From SSEF01 sp964398485 (lineage in GTDB: Bacteria > Patescibacteriota > Minisyncoccia > Moranbacterales > UBA1568), in the NCBI GenBank assembly GCA_964398485.1, contig CAYNMD010000025.1:1-11175 (forward strand): DNA of 11,175 nucleotides, read 5' to 3'. This document shows positions 5,438 through 11,175 of this stretch, in pieces. The notes beneath the pieces were generated by a model that searched no databases, was not told the origin of the DNA, and saw nothing but the letters and a program-made list of their open reading frames with translations. The position numbers and the translations under genes were made by a program. How positions within the stretch are numbered: the stretch's first letter is position 1; the number at the start of each line of letters is the position of its first letter.

Positions 5438-5986
5438 CTAGAACTGTACTTTGACAGGTTCTTTTTCAGTTTCTTCGATTTCAAAAAATTCACGCTTCAC
5501 AAATTTAAACATCGAGGCAACGATATTGGATGGAAACATGTCCACAGCTGCATTGAGTTCCATCACATTGCCGTTATAGAAACGGCGGGCAGCCTGAATT
5601 TTATTCTCCGTATCAGCAAGTTCTCGCTGAAGTTCGAGAAAATTTTGATTTGCCTTAAGGTCTGGGTAGTTTTCTGCTACCGCAAAAAGACTCTTCAGTG
5701 TTCCCGCAAGCATATTTTCTGCAGCAGCATGATCCTCTACTGACCCAGCCTGCATAGCCTTGGTACGAGCTTCGGTCACATTCTCCAAGAGCTGTTTCTC
5801 GTGAGCTGCATAGCCCTGTACAGTTGAAACAAGATTTGGGATGAGATCATAGCGACGTTTGAGCTGCACATCAATATCACTCCATGCCTCATCGGTTCGA
5901 GCACCAAGCTTCACAAACTTGTTATAGTACACCACTCCCATGAGGAGTACCAAGACACCAATGCCTAAAAGAATAAAACCGATCAT
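5438..5986 (-). CDS. lemA: LemA family membrane protein
   Basis: LemA proteins have one N-terminal helix and an outward helical bundle; their exact role is unknown, but they often accompany HtpX and are linked to membrane stress. From the start at 5986 the protein has 182 residues, the usual length. The membrane helix is at about 2-21 (IGFILLGIGVLVLLMGVVYY), followed by the conserved AWSDIDVQLKRRYDLIPNLV (residues about 33-52) and helices with YPDLKAN, FLELQRELADTENKI and RRFYNGNV blocks, all family hallmarks. The open frame extends to 6139, but that part contains the promoter and encodes no LemA-like sequence, so the inner ATG is chosen. No SD is seen. The gene is monocistronic, divergent from the UbiA-like gene and just upstream of htpX. 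Confidence 0.94.
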   Translation of the reverse strand: MIGFILLGIGVLVLLMGVVYYNKFVKLGARTDEAWSDIDVQLKRRYDLIPNLVSTVQGYAAHEKQLLENVTEARTKAMQAGSVEDHAAAENMLAGTLKSLFAVAENYPDLKANQNFLELQRELADTENKIQAARRFYNGNVMELNAAVDMFPSNIVASMFKFVKREFFEIEETEKEPVKVQF

Positions 5987-6020
5987 AAAGATAGACAAAA
6001 AATTAAGACTCGTACTAAGC

Positions 6021-6048
6021 AGTATACCAAAATAAGGTTCTTTTTCAA
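6021..6048 (-). promoter_or_regulatory. Sigma70-type promoter of lemA
   Basis: On the minus strand -35 TTGAAA (6043-6048), a 16-base spacer and -10 TATACT (6021-6026), placing the start near 6014 and a leader of about 28 bases before the ATG at 5986. This supports the short lemA start over the longer frame. Confidence 0.65.
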
Positions 6049-6140
6049 TCTCCATCAGGGGAAAATATGCTCCATAAGATAATAAAATAGACTCTTCGTC
6101 AAATAGCCCTTCAGGAAAGAATAACGTATACTGGAACACT

Positions 6141-7781
6141 ATGCTTAAATATCTCGATCACCTTTTTGAAAAAATAGAGGAGACTCCACTGACTCTTCAT
6201 GCCTGGGCATTAGCCCTCACCGCTATCATAGGGGTACGCATTGCCATTGAACTCTTTTTCGAAAACATCACCTTTCGTTACGGAGACCACTTTTTCTACC
6301 AGTTTTTACACCACTACCTTACCTTTCTTTCCATTTATCTTACAGCTCTTCCTCTTGTTGTCTGGTTTGCCAAAGTTTCTATCAAAAAAGCTGCTCTCAT
6401 TCTCCTCTTTGGCTTCATGGTTATTTGGACACCACCTATCGTCGATGAAATTCTCAGTAAAGGCCAGGGTTTTTGGAGTTTCTATTCTTTTGATAGTCTG
6501 CCTGGCTTAGCTGAACGGTATCTCACCTTCTTTGGTGACAAACCAGATGTTGGTATCACTTACGGGGTACGGACTGAGATTGGCCTTGTACTCACCTTGA
6601 TGACAGTGTACGTTTTTGTCCGTACTCGAAGTTGGCTCCGGACTCTTCTTGGCGCCTTGAGTCTTTATACCGTCCTCTTTATTATTGGAGTATTCCCCTC
6701 TCTTGTTACAGTACTCCTTCTCGGACCAGAAAAAGGCTGGCTTGGCGTTACCGAACTTGATGTCGCCAGAATCATGCTTTCTCCCGAACCGCTCTATCTT
6801 CTCAATCCTCCAGCTGTAAGCGTTGTCCTGGCTATAAAAATGGGTCTTGTCTATGCATTGTTTATACCACCACTTGTCACCCTTCTTCTTTGGACCTTCT
6901 TTCGACCAACACTTACAGCTCTTTGGAACAATCTACGATTACCCCAAGTGATCTACCACATTGGACTCTTTATTCTTGGAATCGCCACGGTACTTCTCTA
7001 TGAAGAAAAAACCGGCTTTGTTCTCAATTGGATGCATGGGGCAGGGCTCATTCTTATGGTTATCTCCGTCATCTTAGCCTGGACCACATCTGTCATCGTC
7101 AACGATCTCAACGATGTACCTATAGACTCCATCACGAACACCCATCGACCACTTATCACCAACGCTATCTCTCCGGATACCTACCGAACCATCGGTGTTA
7201 TCATGTTTGTATTCTCTCTACTCTATGCTGGATACATTTCCACCCAACTCGCCTTTCTTCTGGCTCTTTATCAGGCTATCGCTTGGCTTTATTCTGCACC
7301 TCCACTTCGCTTGAAACGTTTCCCCGGTATTGCCACACTCCTAGCTGCCAGCGCCAGCATGCTTGTCTTCTTCGGGGGGTATATAGTTTTCTCGCCCAAC
7401 AAAAACATCAGCGAACTCCCCTGGTCAATTTCAGCCCTCCTCTTTTTTGCTTACTGCACCCTTCTCCCTATCAAAGATTTCAAAGACATTCCTGGTGATG
7501 CCAAAGACGGGGTTACCACCCTTCCCATTCTCTGGGGAGAGGTTAAAGCCAAACGAATCATTGGATCTTTGGCTTTCCTCTGTTTTATTGTGAGCGTTTT
7601 TATATTTGATGTTCGCCATCTCTTTCCTCTCGCTTTCTTTTTTGGCTCACTCGCCTATTGGCTCCTCCAGATGAGTAGTGCTACCCATCGCTATTTTTCA
7701 TACCATCGTCTTGCTGGTTGGTATATCGCTCTTGTCTCCAGCTATGTTGCTTTCCTCGCTTTCCATTTCTTTACTCGCTAA
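6141..7781 (+). CDS. UbiA-type membrane prenyltransferase with a novel N-terminal membrane domain
   Basis: The C-terminal half (about 275-546) is a UbiA-family polyprenyl transferase, which joins an isoprenoid chain to an acceptor in the membrane. Both Mg-diphosphate motifs are intact: NDLNDVPID (321-329; NDxxDxxxD) followed by THRPL, and DFKDIPGD (446-453) followed by GVTTLPILWG. The acceptor cannot be named; quinone, heme, chlorophyll or lipid types all share these motifs. UbiA proteins usually have about 290 residues; here about 270 residues precede it, with about six hydrophobic segments and loops holding FRYGDHFF and GITYGVRTEIG, which I do not recognise. It is the only plus-strand gene. 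A TATACT at 6127-6132 would start transcription almost at the ATG (leaderless), but no -35 matches. Only a weak GGA lies upstream. Its stop overlaps the ksgA stop. Confidence 0.85.
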   Translation: MLKYLDHLFEKIEETPLTLHAWALALTAIIGVRIAIELFFENITFRYGDHFFYQFLHHYLTFLSIYLTALPLVVWFAKVSIKKAALILLFGFMVIWTPPIVDEILSKGQGFWSFYSFDSLPGLAERYLTFFGDKPDVGITYGVRTEIGLVLTLMTVYVFVRTRSWLRTLLGALSLYTVLFIIGVFPSLVTVLLLGPEKGWLGVTELDVARIMLSPEPLYLLNPPAVSVVLAIKMGLVYALFIPPLVTLLLWTFFRPTLTALWNNLRLPQVIYHIGLFILGIATVLLYEEKTGFVLNWMHGAGLILMVISVILAWTTSVIVNDLNDVPIDSITNTHRPLITNAISPDTYRTIGVIMFVFSLLYAGYISTQLAFLLALYQAIAWLYSAPPLRLKRFPGIATLLAASASMLVFFGGYIVFSPNKNISELPWSISALLFFAYCTLLPIKDFKDIPGDAKDGVTTLPILWGEVKAKRIIGSLAFLCFIVSVFIFDVRHLFPLAFFFGSLAYWLLQMSSATHRYFSYHRLAGWYIALVSSYVAFLAFHFFTR

Positions 7782-8599
7782 CTGAGAGTTTCTTCATCCA
7801 GAAGTGGGGTGAGTTCGGCAGCTAACTTTTCCCAATCCTCAACCGATAAAGCCTGCGCACGAATATCATTTGAGAGTTCCATACATTCGAAGACTTTTAA
7901 AAGCTGTTCCCGCGAAAGATGAAAACTCGAAGTAAGATTGTTAACCAAGGTCTTGCGACGAGCAGCAAAACCAGCTCGAGCAAAGCGAAATATTTTACGA
8001 TCAGCTACTGGGTCAAAAGAACGCTTAGGAATAAGCTGTACCACCGCACTCTCCACTGCTGGCACCGGATCAAAAGCTTCTCGAGGAACCAAAATGGCAA
8101 TCCGTGCATCGCTATAGTACTGAACCATAAGCGAAAGAAGGCTCATATCACCCGGATTAGCCGTCATGCGCTCGGCTACTTCTTTCTGCACCATGAGCGT
8201 CAGACTCTTCGGTCGCAGTCTCAAGGAAAGGAGAGTGCGGATAATAGGAGCCGTGATGTAGTAGGGGATATTGGCAATCACCTTGTACTGTCCATTCTGG
8301 CAACCAGCCTGAGCCAAGACCTCATTTAGGTTTATTTCCAGTACATTGCCTTCAAGAATAGAGAATCCTTGGCTCTCCTTAAAATGCTCCTCTAATCGCT
8401 TTACGAGTTGGTGATCAAGTTCGACTGCAAAAACATGAGCTACTTTTCCAAGAAGTTTTTCGGTGAGTACTCCCGTACCTGGACCAATTTCAAAAACATG
8501 ATCTTCTGAACCAACTTCAGCCACCCGAAGAATTTCGGTAATAATCTCCTCGTCTTTGAGAAAATTCTGTCCCAGAGATTTTTTAGCTTTAATTTCCAT
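7778..8599 (-). CDS. rsmA: 16S rRNA adenine dimethyltransferase KsgA/RsmA
   Basis: Dimethylates two adjacent adenines in the loop of 16S rRNA helix 45 with S-adenosylmethionine, a late check in 30S assembly. At 273 residues it has normal length. It opens with KKSLGQNFL; the SAM motif EIGPGTGVLT is at 37-46, acidic Glu60 binds the ribose, and the catalytic NIPYY is at 110-114, followed by ITAPII. The small C-terminal helical domain contains FARAGFAARRKTLVNNL, typical of the family. EGNVLE (83-88) has Asn where most members have Asp contacting the adenine of SAM. It is last in the comM operon, three bases after the wall-protein stop, and its own stop overlaps that of the convergent UbiA-like gene. 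Confidence 0.96.
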   Translation of the reverse strand: MEIKAKKSLGQNFLKDEEIITEILRVAEVGSEDHVFEIGPGTGVLTEKLLGKVAHVFAVELDHQLVKRLEEHFKESQGFSILEGNVLEINLNEVLAQAGCQNGQYKVIANIPYYITAPIIRTLLSLRLRPKSLTLMVQKEVAERMTANPGDMSLLSLMVQYYSDARIAILVPREAFDPVPAVESAVVQLIPKRSFDPVADRKIFRFARAGFAARRKTLVNNLTSSFHLSREQLLKVFECMELSNDIRAQALSVEDWEKLAAELTPLLDEETLS

Positions 8600-8602
8600 A
8601 GG

Positions 8603-9541
8603 TTAATTCACAATTTCCTCCATCTTAACATTAATCACTCCAGCACCAATCGAGGCGATCTTGGCAAAAGCTACTTTATCGAGATCGATAATCCGTCCGG
8701 GCACAAAGGGACCTCGGTCGTTAATTACTACAATGACTGATTTCCCATTATCAAGGTTTGTCACTTTTACATAACTCCCTTTGGGAAGCCAGGGATTGGC
8801 CGCTGCCATTGTTCCAGTCCAAGCATACCACGAAGCTGCTCCACGATGACTTTTTCCGAGCTGTACGTACGTCCCCTGAACAACCTTTTCAATAACTGGT
8901 TCTTTAATAATTTCTGCTTTCAGTACTTTACGTCTTACTTCTTTACCGTCGTGATAACTCACTCTATAAGTTGTGCGCTTCGTTCCTTTTTCTCCTTTCT
9001 GGATAACTTTCTTCACTCGCCAGGAAAGCTCACTGTCCTCAGCTACCTCCGTTGTATATTCGATAGGGACATCCTTGTATTCTTCACGAATCTCTACTCG
9101 AGTGATTCGAAGCATACCCCCTTCCCCTACCACTGTCTCCCTTCCTGGTTCAACCAAATCATCCTCATCGAGGACAATCCGTTGTTCCAACAAAACATCC
9201 TCGTTTGTTTTGGCGCGAGTTTGAATATCTTGTTTTTTTCCATCAACTTGGATAGTCAATAATCTCACCGGCTCAAACCAGATATGCATGCCGGGAATGA
9301 TACGTGCTTCACGAGTAGGTAATATCGCATCCTCGGTTCGTAAATCAAATCCTTGTTCCAGAAGAAATTCTCCAACGGTAGCGGTTCCAGTCTCGACTCT
9401 CCCTAGGAAAAGACCATGGACATGAAAAAATACTTCAACTGACGGGGAATGAGAAAGACGCTCATCAGTATTGTCGCGATACTGCCAGACAAAAAAACTC
9501 CCTACACCCAGGATGATAAGACCAAAAAGTACAGAACGCAT
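8603..9541 (-). CDS. Secreted DUF348/G5/RlpA-like double-psi beta-barrel wall protein
   Basis: A 312-residue membrane-anchored protein facing the cell wall. Order: an N-terminal helix (about 4-20), two DUF348 ubiquitin-like repeats (about 35-85 and 93-137), a G5 domain (about 144-225), and a C-terminal RlpA-like barrel (about 232-310) with ASWYAWTGTMAAANPWLP, VTNLDNGKSV, the NDRGPF loop (274-279) and IIDLD. YabE-like Firmicutes proteins share the DUF348-G5 front but end in a 3D domain; here the barrel is RlpA-like. RlpA enzymes cleave peptidoglycan; the barrel's usual AAH before the LPxGT turn is AAAN here, so Asn249 replaces the His often held there. Asp275 and Asp286 are kept. It starts 2 bases after the comM stop and precedes ksgA by 3 bases. 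Binding versus lytic activity cannot be told. Confidence 0.88.
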   Translation of the reverse strand: MRSVLFGLIILGVGSFFVWQYRDNTDERLSHSPSVEVFFHVHGLFLGRVETGTATVGEFLLEQGFDLRTEDAILPTREARIIPGMHIWFEPVRLLTIQVDGKKQDIQTRAKTNEDVLLEQRIVLDEDDLVEPGRETVVGEGGMLRITRVEIREEYKDVPIEYTTEVAEDSELSWRVKKVIQKGEKGTKRTTYRVSYHDGKEVRRKVLKAEIIKEPVIEKVVQGTYVQLGKSHRGAASWYAWTGTMAAANPWLPKGSYVKVTNLDNGKSVIVVINDRGPFVPGRIIDLDKVAFAKIASIGAGVINVKMEEIVN

Positions 9542-9543
9542 GA

Positions 9544-11061
9544 TTATGAACGCAAACGATAATGAAGCGCCTCAGTTAGATGTCCTTCGGCTATTTCTGT
9601 TGCTCCAGCGAGATCCGCAATGGTTCGCGCTACTTTGAGCACCCGAGAGTACGCCCGTGGTGATAGTTTATAAAACGAAACTGCTTCACGCAAAATTTCC
9701 TGGGTGCCAAGATCCAAAGAACAGTGCTTTTCAAGAAGCTTCACGTCCAGTTCAGCGTTGGTAAATTTTCCGTGCATGTGAAGCCGTTCTCGTTGCATCG
9801 CTCTCGCCCTCTCGACTCGCTCACGAATTGATTCGCTACTTTCACTGTTTTTCCCTGCATGGAGAGCCTCGAACTTTAGGCGCGGTACTTCTATATGAAG
9901 ATCAATCCGATCAAGAATAGGTCCAGAAACTTTTTGTTTATATTTTTCTCGAGTATACGGACTACAACCGCACACTCGTTCTGGATCGCCAAAATGGCCA
10001 CAAGGACAAGGATTCATAGCTGCAACCAGAGTAAACCGAGCAGGGAAGGTAAGCGTTCCCTTGGCTCTCGATACAACTACAACACCGTCCTCCAATGGCT
10101 GACGAAGACTCTCGAGCGTACTCCGAGGAAACTCAGCAAATTCGTCTAGAAAAAGCACTCCTCGATGAGCAAGGCTAATTTCTCCCGGTTTTGGAAAAGA
10201 TCCCCCACCAATAAGCGAAATGGTACTCGCACTATGATGTGGGGAACGGAATGGACGTGCAGAGACTAATGCCTGTTCCCTTGGTAACTGACCAGCTACA
10301 GAAAATATTTGGGTTATTTCTAAACACTCCTCAAAGGAAAGTTTGGGAAGAATCGATGGAAATGCCTTGGCTAGAAGCGTTTTGCCACTCCCTGGAGGTC
10401 CAATCATGAGAATATTGTGTCCACCAGCTGCCGCGATCTCGAGAGCACGCTTTACATGGGCCTGCCCCTTAATTTCAGCCATATCAGTTCCATCATATTT
10501 CTGTCCTGTCTCAAGCGGCGTCATCGACTCAGGATGAAGCAACTTTTTCCCTTCGAGATGCTCAGTGATTTCTCGAAATTTCTCGGCAGCATAAATAGTA
10601 ACACCAGGCACCAAAGCGGCTTCTCTAGCATTCTCCCTTGGAACATACACTTCCAAAAAACCGGCTCTCTTAGCAAAAAGCACCAATGGCAAGACGCTCG
10701 TTACCCGACGCAAGCGGCCATCAAGAGCTAATTCTCCAAGAAAAAATTTCCCTTCTGGGGAAAAACTCATTTGCTTGGTAGCAGAAAGAAACGCCAGAGC
10801 CATACCAAGATCATAGGCAGAGGAACTTTTGGGAAGATCTGCTGGAGCAAGATTAATAGTTACTCGACCACTCATATGTGGTGGCCGAAAATCACTATTC
10901 TTAATGGCAGCACTCACTCGATCCCGAGCCTCTTTAACAGCAGCGTCCGGAAGGCCAACAACGCTAAATTGATGCAGTCCTTTCGTAAGGACATCAGATT
11001 CAATTTCAACCAAAACTCCATCTAATCCAATAGTAGCTCCCGAAAACACCTTGGCTGGCAT
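9544..11061 (-). CDS. comM: ComM/YifB-type AAA+ Mg-chelatase-like ATPase
   Basis: ComM is a hexameric helicase that promotes branch migration during recombination of DNA taken up in transformation; the family is also called YifB. The 505-residue length is typical. The N-terminal Lon-like S5 domain runs to about 175 (MPAKVFSG, GLPDAAVKEARDRV, YDLGMAL). Walker A GPPGSGKT is at 221-228, Walker B GVLFLDE at 301-307, the PFRSPHHS block at about 270-277 and a CPCG-x8-CGC cysteine cluster at 352-366. The C-terminal helical domain includes LSPRAYSRVLKVARTIADL. The frame can be opened by TTG at 11079, but the ATG at 11061 gives the family N-terminus; no SD is visible. It leads the operon comM, wall protein, ksgA. 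Confidence 0.96.
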   Translation of the reverse strand: MPAKVFSGATIGLDGVLVEIESDVLTKGLHQFSVVGLPDAAVKEARDRVSAAIKNSDFRPPHMSGRVTINLAPADLPKSSSAYDLGMALAFLSATKQMSFSPEGKFFLGELALDGRLRRVTSVLPLVLFAKRAGFLEVYVPRENAREAALVPGVTIYAAEKFREITEHLEGKKLLHPESMTPLETGQKYDGTDMAEIKGQAHVKRALEIAAAGGHNILMIGPPGSGKTLLAKAFPSILPKLSFEECLEITQIFSVAGQLPREQALVSARPFRSPHHSASTISLIGGGSFPKPGEISLAHRGVLFLDEFAEFPRSTLESLRQPLEDGVVVVSRAKGTLTFPARFTLVAAMNPCPCGHFGDPERVCGCSPYTREKYKQKVSGPILDRIDLHIEVPRLKFEALHAGKNSESSESIRERVERARAMQRERLHMHGKFTNAELDVKLLEKHCSLDLGTQEILREAVSFYKLSPRAYSRVLKVARTIADLAGATEIAEGHLTEALHYRLRS

Positions 11062-11111
11062 AATCATTATGGTTTTCAAAAAATTCCCAGCTGCCTAGGC
11101 CGAGAAGAGTC

Positions 11112-11140
11112 AGCATACCAGCTTCATCAAAAAATGCAAA
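11112..11140 (-). promoter_or_regulatory. Probable promoter of the comM operon
   Basis: On the minus strand -35 TTTGCA (11135-11140), a 17-base spacer and -10 TATGCT (11112-11117) preceded by TGG, an extended -10. Each box matches 4/6. The start falls near 11105, giving a leader of about 44 bases. An upstream gene beyond the window could also supply transcription. Confidence 0.45.
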
Positions 11141-11175
11141 CGGTACAAAAACCAAGGTCCCAGTCTCCCATTAGG

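Noticed and set aside
5987..6139. N-terminal extension of lemA to 6139
   Set aside because: It would contain the lemA promoter boxes, gives a protein longer than the family, and encodes nothing LemA-like.
7028..7498. A 156-codon frame on the plus strand within the UbiA-like gene
   Set aside because: It is an out-of-frame reading of the prenyltransferase, with the excess His, Ser and Cys expected of a shadow; the UbiA motifs lie in the other frame.
11065..11174. A minus-strand frame with a plausible hydrophobic product (VFVPFAFFDEAGML) running into the start of comM
   Set aside because: It opens right after a TAA at the window edge, has only TTG as early start, overlaps the comM start in another frame and spans the likely promoter; about 48 codons can arise by chance.
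1..11175. CRISPR array, insertion sequence, integrase or phage genes
   Set aside because: No spaced direct repeats, transposase or integrase motifs or terminal inverted repeats were seen on either strand, although a tRNA gene at the edge is a common integration site.

Overview
The window reads as a stretch of chromosome from a small-genome bacterium, most likely a Patescibacteria/CPR member of the Parcubacteria type. This is an inference from gene content: a six-helix half-size MFS protein, ComM next to a DUF348/G5/RlpA-like wall protein and KsgA, a LemA/HtpX pair, several short hypothetical proteins, and almost no Shine-Dalgarno (SD) sequences. TGA ends at least two genes (the lipoprotein and the DUF4258-like gene), so the standard bacterial code applies and the recoded CPR lineages (TGA as glycine) are unlikely. 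Estimated GC is about 45% except in one gene. All genes but one lie on the minus strand.

Layout. 1-55: 5' part of a minus-strand tRNA-Ser(CGA), cut by the window edge, with its own promoter. 158-349: a doubtful 63-residue ORF. 450-992: a four-helix membrane protein of unknown function with a clear terminator. 1064-3057: a two-gene unit of pyruvate kinase followed by a half-size MFS protein. 3195-3849: a GC-rich lipoprotein gene with the window's best promoter, its only strong SD, a structured leader of about 127 nt and its own terminator; it looks acquired. 3975-5307: htpX and a DUF4258-like gene separated by one base. 5438-5986: lemA, with a promoter that lies inside the longest possible reading frame. 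6141-7781: the only plus-strand gene, a UbiA-type prenyltransferase with an unexplained N-terminal membrane region. 7778-11061: a tight operon of comM, the DUF348/G5/RlpA-like protein and ksgA, converging on the UbiA gene so that the two stop codons overlap.

How the genes fit together. LemA and HtpX are a recurring pair linked to membrane-protein quality control; here each has its own promoter, with a terminator between them. The comM unit combines DNA uptake/recombination, cell-wall remodelling and 16S rRNA dimethylation; the wall-protein/ksgA neighbourhood echoes the yabE-rnmV-ksgA order of Firmicutes. Pyruvate kinase supplies the ATP-forming last step of glycolysis. I see no CRISPR array, insertion sequence, integrase or recognisable defence or toxin system. 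The most unusual items are the UbiA fusion, the foreign-looking lipoprotein with its structured leader, the half-size MFS, and an attenuator-like pair of interchangeable hairpins after the DUF4258-like gene. I did not find a clearly new multi-gene system.
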